Origin: Alishewanella tabrizica
GTDB taxonomy: Bacteria > Pseudomonadota > Gammaproteobacteria > Enterobacterales > Alteromonadaceae
NCBI RefSeq assembly: GCF_014652375.1
Contig: NZ_BMYR01000006.1
Coordinates: 186,001 to 250,000, forward strand
Length of the DNA: 64,000 bases
Direction of reading: 5' to 3'
Positions 1 through 10,626 of this stretch are shown here, piece after piece. Below the pieces are notes generated by a model that was given only the letters and a program-made list of their open reading frames with translations, did no database searches and was not told the origin of the DNA. Position 1 is the stretch's first letter. Each line of letters opens with the position of its first letter. Both the position numbers and the translations under genes were made by a program.

Positions 1-2
1 TG

Positions 3-1082
3 GGGTTTGAGGTTAAAGATGCTGAGGTGATTGATGGTGCTGCGGGGCAAGGCAATGCCTTTAAGCAAGACTCGCGTTCGCTTTATGCTGAAGATGAGTG
101 GGCACTGCGGGACGATTTACGTTTTACCCTAGGCGGCCGCTACGAGGATCATAGTGCTTTTGGTGGGCATTTTACGCCACGCGCTTATATTGTTTGGAAT
201 ACCACGGAGCAATGGACTTTAAAAACCGGCGTAAGCACGGGCTATAAAGTACCCACGCCAAATCAATTGCATGATGGTGTGACCGGATTTACAGCACAAG
301 GGGCGTCGGTTACCTTGGGTTCTCCTACTTTGCAGCCGGAAGAAACCATTAACTACGAAGTAAGTGTTAATTATACTGACTTAGATAAGCTAACACTCAC
401 CGCCACCGTCTTTTTAAACGAATTTAAAAATAAACTCGCTACAGGGCCAAGTACGCCGAATTGCTTGTATTCCGACGCCACCACTCCGTTAAATCGCCCG
501 GGGTGTATCACGGTAGGTAATTTTAGAACCCAAAGCGATTTTAGTCAGCAAATTAACTTAGATAAGGCGGAAAGCCGCGGAGTTGAATTCACTACAAATT
601 ATGCCATGAGTGACAGCGTAACGGCGAAGGCGACTTATACTTGGATGGATACGGAAGTAAAAAGCGGTGCTGACGTGGGCACCTATTTGGTCAATAATCC
701 GAAAAATCAATTAACCGCCAGTACGACTTGGCAACTCACCGATAAATTTAGTACCTGGGTAGAAGCCGAATATAAAAGTGATCGCAAACGTTTCGAGCCT
801 TACCCAACATCTGGGCAAAATTTAGCCATTGCCAATGCCACCGACAATCAATTAAAGGGCTATAGCGTGTTGAATTTGGGAGCCAGTTATCGCCTGCAAG
901 ATAATCTGCGGCTAAATGCGGTGGTATATAACTTACAAGACAAAGATTTTTCTCAGAGTCGTGCGTATGTTTGGAATGGTAATACAGAGTATGCGTATCT
1001 TTACTCGCATACGACCAGTGCGATTGGGGGGACCTACATAGATGGACGAAGACTTTGGATATCGCTCTCTTATGATTTTTAA
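3..1082 (+). CDS. TonB-dependent receptor, C-terminal part (cut by window start)
   Basis: Outer-membrane TonB-dependent receptor of the FepA/CirA-like siderophore or colicin receptor class; only the beta-barrel half is present. The reading frame is open to the first base of the window, so the GTG at 27 is not a real start. Seen: alternating aromatic/polar strands (LYAEDEWAL, FTLGGRYEDH), the barrel motif STGYKVPTPNQ followed by LQPEETINYE, a Cys-containing loop near residue 150, and a terminal strand ending in aromatic F (WISLSYDF), which is the usual C-terminus for BAM-mediated insertion. A hairpin terminator follows. The ligand cannot be read from this part; ferric catecholate is the commonest for this subtype (inference). 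Confidence 0.9.
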   Translation, partial: GFEVKDAEVIDGAAGQGNAFKQDSRSLYAEDEWALRDDLRFTLGGRYEDHSAFGGHFTPRAYIVWNTTEQWTLKTGVSTGYKVPTPNQLHDGVTGFTAQGASVTLGSPTLQPEETINYEVSVNYTDLDKLTLTATVFLNEFKNKLATGPSTPNCLYSDATTPLNRPGCITVGNFRTQSDFSQQINLDKAESRGVEFTTNYAMSDSVTAKATYTWMDTEVKSGADVGTYLVNNPKNQLTASTTWQLTDKFSTWVEAEYKSDRKRFEPYPTSGQNLAIANATDNQLKGYSVLNLGASYRLQDNLRLNAVVYNLQDKDFSQSRAYVWNGNTEYAYLYSHTTSAIGGTYIDGRRLWISLSYDF

Positions 1083-1188
1083 CGCCATGTTTTACAGTAT
1101 GTACCCCACTGAACGTTTATTTTAGCGTAATCAAGTAAAGGCGCAGTGCCTTACCTAATAAAGATGCATTAGATCGTATCCCTCGACC

Positions 1189-1219
1189 AAAACCTGCACA
1201 TAAAATTGCAGGTTTTTTT
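1189..1219 (+). terminator. Rho-independent terminator after the TonB receptor
   Basis: Nine-base arms AAACCTGCA and TGCAGGTTT with an 8-nt loop, followed by a run of T. It lies 107 bases past the receptor stop codon, oriented with that gene. Confidence 0.8.
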
Positions 1220-1332
1220 ATTTCCTCAGGAACTGTTATGCTTATTGGCTTTCAGAGTGTTTACTCAGGTTATGTGTTGATAGGATCGCCTTGCAACGCA
1301 TAATACTAAATTTTCTTATTTTTAGGTTTTGT

Positions 1333-2298
1333 ATGCAAAAAAAATGGCTGTTAGGCGCCGTAGTTGGCGGCGTGCTTGCGATTACGGTAGGTGTTTACCA
1401 GTATGTGAATTATCGGGCAGCCGCCATCTTGGCTGAGCAAATCACAGTGATCAATGAGTCTTATGCTGTGATGGCAACACAAGGCTTAATGCCTGGCGTT
1501 GCCTTGAGTTATGAGAATATTAAGGCCAACTATTGGCGCAATGATTATCAAATAGCAGGCTTAGCCATTAATGTCGCGGGGTTAGGGGTGCTGGCAGAAG
1601 TGGCGAGTATCCAAGTTACTGGCTTTAAACCCGGTACTTTAGCTGAGACTGGGCGAGTAGAGATTAAAGACGTTAAACTGGCAAAAGGGATGCAATTACT
1701 GTTACCGCCGGCATTAGCAGAATTGAGCAATGAGATCGCACTCAGTACGCACTATAATTATCAGTATCACGCCGCAAAAGGCGAGTTATTGCTAGAACAG
1801 CATATTCAGCTGGGTGAACAATTTCACTTACACTATCAATTGACCTTACAGCAAATGCAGCCGCTATGGCAATTTGCTACCGATTTAACCAAAATGGATG
1901 CAGAAACGCAGCAAAACTACAGCCAATCACCAGCGTATACGGCTGCGTTGAATACCGCCTTAGAGCAAGGTCAATTGCAACAAGGCAGCGTGACCTTAAC
2001 TAACCAAGGTTTCTTACAAAAATTGCAGCCGATCCTAGCGTCAACAGAGCAAACAGCACAGCTAAGCGGCATTAAAACGCAATTAGAACAATATTTAAGT
2101 ACAGCCAATACCTTACCAGAAAGCATTAACATGGCATTGCTGGCGTTTATTGCTGATCCCAAAGTATTACAAATGCGTTTTCAATTATCTGAACCCGCAA
2201 GTTTTGCCCAGCTAAAAGACGAAGCCTTTTTAGCTGAGTTACAAACTGCTGAGCAGATCATTCACTTTATCAATTTGCAGCTTACGGTAAATCCGTAA
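1333..2298 (+). CDS. membrane-anchored protein of unknown function (YdgA/DUF945-like style)
   Basis: 321 residues. A positively charged start (MQKKW) leads into one hydrophobic segment at about residues 5-25, so the protein is probably anchored in the inner membrane with the rest in the periplasm. The remainder is a soluble alpha/beta body with many Gln and Leu and no catalytic motif that I recognise. Overall shape resembles the YdgA/DUF945 group, but I cannot confirm membership. A TTG in frame at 1291 would add 14 residues; the ATG at 1333 is preferred because the membrane anchor follows it directly. It stands alone, convergent with leuD. Confidence 0.7.
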   Translation: MQKKWLLGAVVGGVLAITVGVYQYVNYRAAAILAEQITVINESYAVMATQGLMPGVALSYENIKANYWRNDYQIAGLAINVAGLGVLAEVASIQVTGFKPGTLAETGRVEIKDVKLAKGMQLLLPPALAELSNEIALSTHYNYQYHAAKGELLLEQHIQLGEQFHLHYQLTLQQMQPLWQFATDLTKMDAETQQNYSQSPAYTAALNTALEQGQLQQGSVTLTNQGFLQKLQPILASTEQTAQLSGIKTQLEQYLSTANTLPESINMALLAFIADPKVLQMRFQLSEPASFAQLKDEAFLAELQTAEQIIHFINLQLTVNP

Positions 2299-2357
2299 CA
2301 CAGAGGTGCATACACTGCCTAAGTTACCAAAATGATCTGGTTTGGCGGCTAACTACA

Positions 2358-2383
2358 CCAAGGTGCGAGATAAGGCACCTTGG
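2358..2383. terminator. perfect inverted repeat between convergent genes
   Basis: Arms CCAAGGTGC and GCACCTTGG with an 8-nt loop, in the gap between two convergent genes (stop of the membrane protein at 2298, stop of leuD at 2404). No clear T tract on either strand, so a terminator role is plausible but not proven by the sequence. Confidence 0.4.
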
Positions 2384-2403
2384 AGAGTCTAGCCATACCT
2401 AAA

Positions 2404-3012
2404 TTAGCCTAGCCACGGCATACTGGCTTTGCGTTGCTGCTCATACGCAGTGATCTGGGGTGTCAGTTGCTCACTGGAGCCGATAAAATCTAAGCCCAAC
2501 AATAAGCGCTGTTTAATATCAGGATCGATATTAAATCCCATGGCGGCATTATTACCGAACATTATTTCCTGGCTTGCTAAATCAATTTGCCACTGTTGTG
2601 GCCCCTGTGCACAGCGGTTAAACAGCATTTCAATATTGGTTTTGCTTAGTTGAATTAATAGCATGCCGTTATTTACGCTGTTATTAAAGAAAATATCAGC
2701 AAAGCTTTCGGCAATAATGACCTGAAATCCGTATTGCTGTAAGGCCCAGGGCGCATGCTCACGGCTCGAGCCGCAGCCAAAATTAGCGCGAGTAAGTAAA
2801 ATTGAAGCGCCTTGATACTGCGGAAAGTTCAGGACAAACTCCGGGTTAGGCGTGCCATTGGCTAAATAACGCCAATCGTAAAATAGCGCTTCAGCAAAGC
2901 CGTCGCGGCTCACCGAGGTTAAAAACTGTTTGGGGATGATTTGATCCGTATCCACATTGTTTTTATCCAGTGGGCATATTAACCCTGAGGTGAAAATCTT
3001 GCTCATGCCCAA
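2404..3012 (-). CDS. leuD: 3-isopropylmalate dehydratase small subunit
   Basis: 202 residues, the normal length for LeuD. With LeuC it isomerises 2-isopropylmalate to 3-isopropylmalate in leucine synthesis. Seen: the N-terminal [13 protein letters not shown] motif and the [13 protein letters not shown] segment that closes the swivelling active site. Last gene of the leuABCD operon; it overlaps the end of leuC by 10 bases, indicating translational coupling. Cytoplasmic. Confidence 0.97.
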   Translation of the reverse strand: MGMSKIFTSGLICPLDKNNVDTDQIIPKQFLTSVSRDGFAEALFYDWRYLANGTPNPEFVLNFPQYQGASILLTRANFGCGSSREHAPWALQQYGFQVIIAESFADIFFNNSVNNGMLLIQLSKTNIEMLFNRCAQGPQQWQIDLASQEIMFGNNAAMGFNIDPDIKQRLLLGLDFIGSSEQLTPQITAYEQQRKASMPWLG

Positions 3013-4409
3013 TCTCCTGAAGCGATATTTACAAACTTACCCGCGATGGCCGCTGCCGCCGCCATTGCAGGGCTAACTAAATGCGTACGAGCACCACGCC
3101 CCTGACGGCCTTCAAAATTACGATTACTGGTTGATGCACAGCGCTCTTCGGCTGCAACGCGGTCGTCATTCATGCCTAAACACATAGAGCAACCGGGTTC
3201 ACGCCATTCAAAACCGGCGTTTTTAAAAATATCGGCTAAGCCTTCAGCTTCAGCCTGACGTTTCACAATACCAGAACCCGGCACCACTAAGGCTCTAACA
3301 CCTGCTGCTACTTTTTTAGTGCCGACCACACTGGCCGCAGCGCGTAAATCTTCAATGCGGCTGTTGGTGCAGCTACCAATAAATACCACATCGACTTTGC
3401 AATCTGTCAGTTTTTGGCCTGCTGTTAAACCCATATATTGCAGGGCTCGCTCAGCCGCATGACGCTTGCTCTCGTCGCTAAAGCTTTCTGGAGCGGGCAC
3501 TGGCGTATCCACCGCAATAACTTGTTCTGGATTGGTTCCCCAGGTGATTTGCGGGGCAATACTACTGGCATCAATGACTACGATTTTATCAAATGTCGCA
3601 TCGCTGTCAGAATGCAAACTTTGCCAATAGCTTACCGCTGCCGTCCAGTGTTCGGCGCTTGGTGCATGCGCTTTGCCTTTTAAATACGCAAAGGTGGTTT
3701 CATCTGGGGCAATTAAGCCCGCTTTGGCACCCATTTCAATACTCATGTTGCACAGTGTCATGCGACTTTCCATGCTTAAGTCGCGAATCGTCTCACCACA
3801 AAACTCAGCCACATAGCCATTGCCGCCAGCCGTACCCAACTGCCCAATCACGGCTAAGATGACATCTTTCGCCGTCACATGCGGCGACAACTCACCATTT
3901 ATTTCCACTTTTAGGGTTTTGGCTTGTTGTTGTGGCAAGGTTTGTGTTGCAAGCACGTGCTCTACTTCTGAGGTGCCAATCCCAAAAGCCAGCGCACCAA
4001 AGGCACCATGGGTAGACGTATGCGAATCGCCACACACAATAATCATCCCAGGTTGGGTTAAGCCTTGCTCTGGGCCAATCACATGCACGATGCCCTGATC
4101 TGGGTGCGTTAAATCTAAAATTGGGATTTGGCTCTCGGCGCAATTTTCGGCTAGCGCTTCTAACTGCTTGCGTGAGGTTTCGCCAGCCGCATCTAAGCTA
4201 CGTCGCTGGGTAGACACGTTATGATCCATGGTCGCAAAGGTTAAGTCAGTACGGCGTACTTTCCGGCCTGCTAAGCGTAAACCAGAAAACGCCTGCGGTG
4301 AGGTCACTTCGTGAATTAAATGCCGATCTACATACAATAAATCGGTGCTGGGATTTAACTTACCCACCACATGACTTTGGTAAATTTTTTGGTATAAAGT
4401 TTGGCCCAT
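3003..4409 (-). CDS. leuC: 3-isopropylmalate dehydratase large subunit
   Basis: 468 residues, aconitase superfamily, expected to carry a [4Fe-4S] cluster. Seen: the cluster cysteines in FIGSCTNSR and PGCSMCLG, the early TFATMDHNV and [20 protein letters not shown] motifs, and the C-terminal [20 protein letters not shown]. Partner of LeuD. Its start codon follows the leuB stop directly (no gap) and its end overlaps leuD, so the four leu genes are one transcript. Confidence 0.97.
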   Translation of the reverse strand: MGQTLYQKIYQSHVVGKLNPSTDLLYVDRHLIHEVTSPQAFSGLRLAGRKVRRTDLTFATMDHNVSTQRRSLDAAGETSRKQLEALAENCAESQIPILDLTHPDQGIVHVIGPEQGLTQPGMIIVCGDSHTSTHGAFGALAFGIGTSEVEHVLATQTLPQQQAKTLKVEINGELSPHVTAKDVILAVIGQLGTAGGNGYVAEFCGETIRDLSMESRMTLCNMSIEMGAKAGLIAPDETTFAYLKGKAHAPSAEHWTAAVSYWQSLHSDSDATFDKIVVIDASSIAPQITWGTNPEQVIAVDTPVPAPESFSDESKRHAAERALQYMGLTAGQKLTDCKVDVVFIGSCTNSRIEDLRAAASVVGTKKVAAGVRALVVPGSGIVKRQAEAEGLADIFKNAGFEWREPGCSMCLGMNDDRVAAEERCASTSNRNFEGRQGRGARTHLVSPAMAAAAAIAGKFVNIASGDWA

Positions 4410-7069
<2,660 letters not shown>

Positions 7070-7115
7070 TACGCGTTCCTTTAAGCATGATCTTTGACGT
7101 ACTTTCTGCCGGGCT

Positions 7116-7150
7116 AAAAACGAAAAACCCCGGCCTTGGGCACGGGGTTT
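7116..7150 (-). terminator. attenuator terminator of the leu operon
   Basis: On the minus strand, arms AAACCCCG and CGGGGTTT with an inner GCC/GGC stem and a CAA loop, followed by TTCGTTTTT. It lies between the leader peptide stop (7174) and the leuA start (7069), which is where a leu attenuator belongs. When leucine is scarce, ribosome stalling on the Leu codons should favour an alternative upstream structure. Confidence 0.85.
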
Positions 7151-7173
7151 TAGGGTTTATCGGTAGTGAGGTT

Positions 7174-7254
7174 TCACCAATAAGCACAGCCCCGCGCAGC
7201 GCAGAGGAGCACGAGGAGGAGGCTATTGAAACGCACTATTACCGAAGAAATCAT
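7174..7254 (-). CDS. leuL: leu operon leader peptide (26 aa)
   Basis: 26 codons on the minus strand starting ATG at 7254. The middle reads VRFNSLLLVLLCAARG, with five Leu codons (all CTC) in a run of six. Aligned by eye with the Salmonella leader (from memory, HIVRF..LLLLNA..RG), the spacing of VRF, the Leu run and the late RG is shared. An AATAGTGCGT stretch contains an alternative internal GTG start. It sits between the promoter at 7292-7320 and the attenuator at 7116-7150, so ribosome stalling here would control leuABCD. Confidence 0.85.
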   Translation of the reverse strand: MISSVIVRFNSLLLVLLCAARGCAYW

Positions 7255-7291
7255 TTGCTGCCTGTAAATCATTTATCGCAATTCGTGTTTA

Positions 7292-7320
7292 TTAATAGCA
7301 TGGTTATTTTCTAAGCGCAA
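7292..7320 (-). promoter_or_regulatory. sigma70 promoter of leuLABCD
   Basis: Minus strand: -35 TTGCGC at 7315-7320, 17-base spacer, -10 TATTAA at 7292-7297. The start of transcription should fall near 7285, about 30 bases before the leader peptide start. Confidence 0.7.
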
Positions 7321-7517
7321 CAGTATAGATGGCTAAATGGATAAAAAAGGGCAAAACCCACGTTGCTAACGCTAACCTGTAATTGTAGTCAAAGGGGGGA
7401 GACGTTTTTTCGGTACAAAATGATAAAGTGCCCTAAACAACGATTGCACCAAGTAACGGCTACAGCTAGATTAGTGCATCTATTTACTTAAGAACGCGTA
7501 AATCAAGGAACTGCTTT

Positions 7518-8825
7518 GTGAAAGCAAATCATATATTACCTACTATCACGCTACTGTCTGTTGCGTTTTTGCATGCGTGTAGCAAAGCGCCAGAGGATAT
7601 CGGCGTACCTGTTACCGATTTAAACCCACTCGCTGAGCAATATGTTGGTTTAGTATTGGCACTGGGTGAACACGATAGCAGTTATGTCGATGCCTATTAT
7701 GGTCCCCCTGCGTGGGCAGAAGCCGCCAAGCAATCAGGCAAAGCTACGGCAGATATCGTGACAATGGCGCAGGCACTGCAAGCGCAAGTACGTGAGTCTA
7801 CATTATCTGATCCCACGTTACGGTTACGTCAGCATTATTTAGATAAACAGCTAACCGCATTAATTAGTCATGCTAATAGCCTTACTAATGATAGCCATGC
7901 GGGCTTTGAGCAACAAGCCGCTGAACTATATGATACGGTGCCACCGCAGCGAGAATTAGCGACTTTTGAGCCAATCTTACAGCAACTTGAGCAACTGGTG
8001 CCAGGCGAAGGATCGCTTACGGAACGTGTTGTTGCCTATCGAAAACAGTTTGTGATCCCAGAAGACAAATTAGCGGCAGTGTTTGAGCAGGCCATACAAG
8101 AATGTAAAGCGCGTAGCGCCAAGTACTTAACGTTACCTGCGCACGAAAGTTTTACACTAGAGTTTGTAAAAGACAAACCCTGGAGTGGCTACAACTGGTT
8201 TAAGGGAAACGCCTTTAGTTTGATTCAAATTAATACCGAGCGGCCTATTGATATCTCACGTGCAGTCGATTTGGGGTGTCACGAAGGGTATCCAGGTCAT
8301 CATGCCTACAATGCTTTGCTCGAGCAGCATTTAAGTAATGATCTGGGGTGGGTGGAGTTTCAGGTATATCCCTTGTTTAGCCCGCAATCGTTAATTGCCG
8401 AAGGAACGGCCAATTATGGTATTGAAATGGCGTTTCCAGGCGAACAAAAGCTACAATATGAAAGCGATGTGTTATATCCGTTAGCTGGGTTAGATGCCAG
8501 TAAAGCGGCAGAATACGATCGGTTTTTGAAACTGCTGGCACAATTAAGTTATGCCGGAAATGAAACCGCCAGATTGTATTTAAATAAAGACATAGATGCC
8601 GAGCAGTTTGTTGCGCTTCAGCAGCAGTATTTACTACAAAGCGAAGCCGAAGCACGCCAGCGCTTACGTTTTGTTGAAGCATATGGTGCTTATGTGATTA
8701 ATTACAACTGGGGTAAAGATCTGGTAAAAGCTTACATTGAGCAGGCCACAACGGAAGAAATACGTTGGCAACGCTTTAAAACCTTATTGACTAGTCCGCG
8801 GTTACCTTCGTCGCTGGATTGGTAA
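7518..8825 (+). CDS. DUF885-like lipoprotein with HExxxPGHH motif
   Basis: 435 residues. The N-terminal signal ends in a lipobox-like LHAC at residue 21, so it is probably a lipoprotein. Residues around 253-264 read CHEGYPGHHAYN, the metal-binding signature of DUF885-type putative metallopeptidases. A downstream EGTANYG supplies a further conserved Glu and matches the family's second helix. The start is GTG at 7518, with AAGGAA seven bases upstream; no ATG competes. It stands alone between leu and the UPF0114 gene. Peptidase activity is inferred from the motif; the substrate is unknown. Confidence 0.8.
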   Translation: MKANHILPTITLLSVAFLHACSKAPEDIGVPVTDLNPLAEQYVGLVLALGEHDSSYVDAYYGPPAWAEAAKQSGKATADIVTMAQALQAQVRESTLSDPTLRLRQHYLDKQLTALISHANSLTNDSHAGFEQQAAELYDTVPPQRELATFEPILQQLEQLVPGEGSLTERVVAYRKQFVIPEDKLAAVFEQAIQECKARSAKYLTLPAHESFTLEFVKDKPWSGYNWFKGNAFSLIQINTERPIDISRAVDLGCHEGYPGHHAYNALLEQHLSNDLGWVEFQVYPLFSPQSLIAEGTANYGIEMAFPGEQKLQYESDVLYPLAGLDASKAAEYDRFLKLLAQLSYAGNETARLYLNKDIDAEQFVALQQQYLLQSEAEARQRLRFVEAYGAYVINYNWGKDLVKAYIEQATTEEIRWQRFKTLLTSPRLPSSLDW

Positions 8826-8935
8826 TTAACGAGACGTGCGTGTTAATGGCGGGGCGTGCTTGTCGATGCGAGCCAGCGTATAATGGGTGTTGATAAACTT
8901 GCGCTTTGCGCGTATTCAGAGAGTAGGAAAAAGAA

Positions 8936-9472
8936 ATGGAACGTATTTTTGAGCGCTTGATGTATGCCACACGGTGGATTATGGCGCCAATTTATCTGGG
9001 GCTAAGTTTATGTTTACTGGCTCTAGGGGTTAAGTTTTTTCAAGAAGTCATCACCTTTATTCCACGTCTTTTTAGTATGAAAGAGGTTGAGCTGATCCTT
9101 GTTACGCTTAGCTTAATTGATATTGCGTTAGTGGGGGGCTTAATTGTGATGGTGATGTTCTCGGGTTACGAGAACTTTGTGTCCCGTTTAGATTTGCATG
9201 GGCATGATGATAAGTTAGGTTGGTTAGGGAAGTTGGACTCTAATTCGTTAAAAAATAAGGTCGCCGCGTCTATTGTAGCCATCTCTTCGATTCATTTATT
9301 AAAAGTGTTTATGAATACCGAGTCGATCCCTAATGACAAAATTATGTGGTATTTACTTATTCATATTACCTTTGTGGTATCAGCCTTTGCGATGGGGTTG
9401 TTAGATAAAATCTTACGCGATAAAGCTGCAGATAAGGCCATATCTGAGACCAGTTTAAAAGATAGCTTATAG
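8936..9472 (+). CDS. UPF0114 (YqhA-like) inner-membrane protein
   Basis: 178 residues with about four hydrophobic segments (residues 13-33, 50-75, 105-125, 137-160). Matches the YqhA/UPF0114 family by [14 protein letters not shown] at the start and [11 protein letters not shown] in the middle. Role in the cell is unknown for the family. AGGAAAA lies upstream of the ATG, and a TATAAT (8879-8884) could be its -10 box, with no convincing -35. Monocistronic by context. Confidence 0.88.
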   Translation: MERIFERLMYATRWIMAPIYLGLSLCLLALGVKFFQEVITFIPRLFSMKEVELILVTLSLIDIALVGGLIVMVMFSGYENFVSRLDLHGHDDKLGWLGKLDSNSLKNKVAASIVAISSIHLLKVFMNTESIPNDKIMWYLLIHITFVVSAFAMGLLDKILRDKAADKAISETSLKDSL

Positions 9473-9802
9473 AATAGTTTAAAATAGCATTCTAAAACTC
9501 CTTCCACTCAGTATTCAGCATTTAGCGTATTAATCGATACAGCTTAATGCTGATGCTCATATAACACTTACTACCTCCTCGGCTAATTTCCTCGTAGCAC
9601 CTGTCAATCAAGACACTTTTTTTTGTTCTTTTTGTAATCGGCTACGTCAAATTTAATGCTATCAAAGGATGAATTATTCTCAGAGCAACAGTAGCTGTAA
9701 CGTTTAAGTTTTTATTATAATGCGCAAAATAGGACATTAACTGAGTGTTTTTTGCTCGAAAAGCGATAGCCTGCACAAAAATTTACCTTTTGCTACTACC
9801 TT
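9473..9802. other. gene-free stretch
   Basis: Between the UPF0114 gene and the XRE operator. AT-rich with scattered T runs; no ORF with a ribosome site, hairpin terminator or RNA gene that I can support on either strand. Confidence 0.5.
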
Positions 9803-9818
9803 ACGGACTATAGTCCGT
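9803..9818. promoter_or_regulatory. C-box-like operator palindrome
   Basis: Perfect 16-bp palindrome ACGGACTATAGTCCGT, 54 bases before the XRE gene start. The core GACTATAGTC resembles operators of restriction-modification controller (C) proteins as I remember them. A TATAGT inside it could act as the -10 box, which would make this an autorepression site. Confidence 0.6.
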
Positions 9819-9871
9819 GGCTTATTGGTGACTAAATTTTCATAGTGCGCTTCCAGCTACGAGGGAGTGTA

Positions 9872-10078
9872 ATGATCGAAATTTCCATTGTTATTGGTGC
9901 AAAAATACGCGAAAAGCGACACTTAGCAAAAATAAGCCAAGATAATCTGGCGCTACACGCTGATGTCGATCGTAGTTATCTAGGGCGAATAGAGAGAGGA
10001 GAAGCAAATATCACGGTATCCATGTTATATCGTATTGCGATGGTACTGGATTGTGATGCTAAAGAGTTGCTACCCTAA
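9872..10078 (+). CDS. small XRE-family HTH regulator (C-protein-like)
   Basis: 68 residues from the ATG at 9872, chosen because GAGGGAG lies just upstream; an in-frame GTG at 9845 would only add nine residues. Almost the whole protein is one helix-turn-helix domain: IGAKIREKRHLAKISQDNLA, then DRSYLGRIERGEANITV and a final helix LYRIAMVLDCDAKELL. Size and sequence are like controller proteins of type II restriction-modification systems. No restriction or methylase gene is adjacent, so it may be an orphan. Likely binds the palindrome at 9803-9818. Confidence 0.85.
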   Translation: MIEISIVIGAKIREKRHLAKISQDNLALHADVDRSYLGRIERGEANITVSMLYRIAMVLDCDAKELLP

Positions 10079-10164
10079 CATAGAGAAAATGCTAGTAAAA
10101 TGACCGTGTTAGGCTAAAAAATGTGCGAAGAGTCAGTTTATTGCAATAAGGTGTTATAAATTAC

Positions 10165-10200
10165 TTGCAATAACGCCATAGCTTTAATATCATGCGCGCC
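10165..10200 (+). promoter_or_regulatory. tRNA promoter with GC-rich discriminator
   Basis: -35 TTGCAA (10165-10170), 17-base spacer, -10 TATCAT (10188-10193), then GCGCGCC. The GC-rich discriminator is typical of stable RNA promoters under stringent control. It serves the tRNA-Leu/tRNA-Gly pair. Confidence 0.65.
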
Positions 10201-10228
10201 GTTCTGCTAATACTTTTACACATTCGAT

Positions 10229-10315
10229 GCCCGGGTGGTGAAATCGGTAGACACAAGGGATTTAAAATCCCTCGGGGGAAACCCCGTGCCGGTTCAAGTC
10301 CGGCCCCGGGCACCA
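10229..10315 (+). tRNA. tRNA-Leu (UAA)
   Basis: 87 bases including encoded CCA. Acceptor arms GCCCGGG/CCCGGGC pair fully; anticodon arm AGGGA-TTTAAAA-TCCCT gives anticodon TAA; long variable arm CGGGGGAAACCCCG marks a class II tRNA; T arm GCCGG/CCGGC around TTCAAGT. Its 3' two thirds recur at 12091-12148. Confidence 0.97.
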
Positions 10316-10377
10316 TTTAAACTAGGTTTGCTGTAAACGATTCAACCAGAACACACCAGACGCAAGTAATTGCAAAT

Positions 10378-10453
10378 GCGAGTTTAGCTCAGCTGGTAGA
10401 GCGCGACCTTGCCAAGGTCGAGGTCACGAGTTCGAACCTCGTAACTCGCTCCA
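10378..10453 (+). tRNA. tRNA-Gly (GCC)
   Basis: 76 bases including CCA. Acceptor arms GCGAGTT/AACTCGC pair fully; anticodon loop TTGCCAA inside CGACC/GGTCG gives GCC. Lies 62 bases after tRNA-Leu, probably on the same transcript. A near-identical copy is at 12239-12314. Confidence 0.97.
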
Positions 10454-10457
10454 GATT

Positions 10458-10488
10458 AAAAAAAAGCCGCTTTTAAAGCGGCTTTTTT
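10458..10488 (+). terminator. terminator of the tRNA-Leu/Gly transcript
   Basis: Arms AAAAGCCGCTTT and AAAGCGGCTTTT followed by T residues, directly after tRNA-Gly. Confidence 0.9.
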
Positions 10489-10626
10489 ACATCTTTGGTA
10501 TCGCTTTTAGCATAGTCTTACTTACTAGGTTCTGAAGCACTTTCACGTTATTCAGTTCTATCTTAGAATCTAACATCTCATACTTACCCATAGTAGGTTG
10601 GAACGATTAGCTTAAACCGCAGTGCT

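Noticed and set aside
3438-4098. Several plus-strand ORFs over leuC
   Set aside because: Antisense shadows of a well-conserved enzyme gene; no ribosome sites or family motifs.
7087-7314. 75-codon plus-strand ORF over the leu control region
   Set aside because: It is the shadow of the leader peptide and attenuator, which make sense on the minus strand.
8879-8884. Full sigma70 promoter before the UPF0114 gene
   Set aside because: The TATAAT is good but no -35 box lies at a usable distance, so it is only mentioned with the gene.
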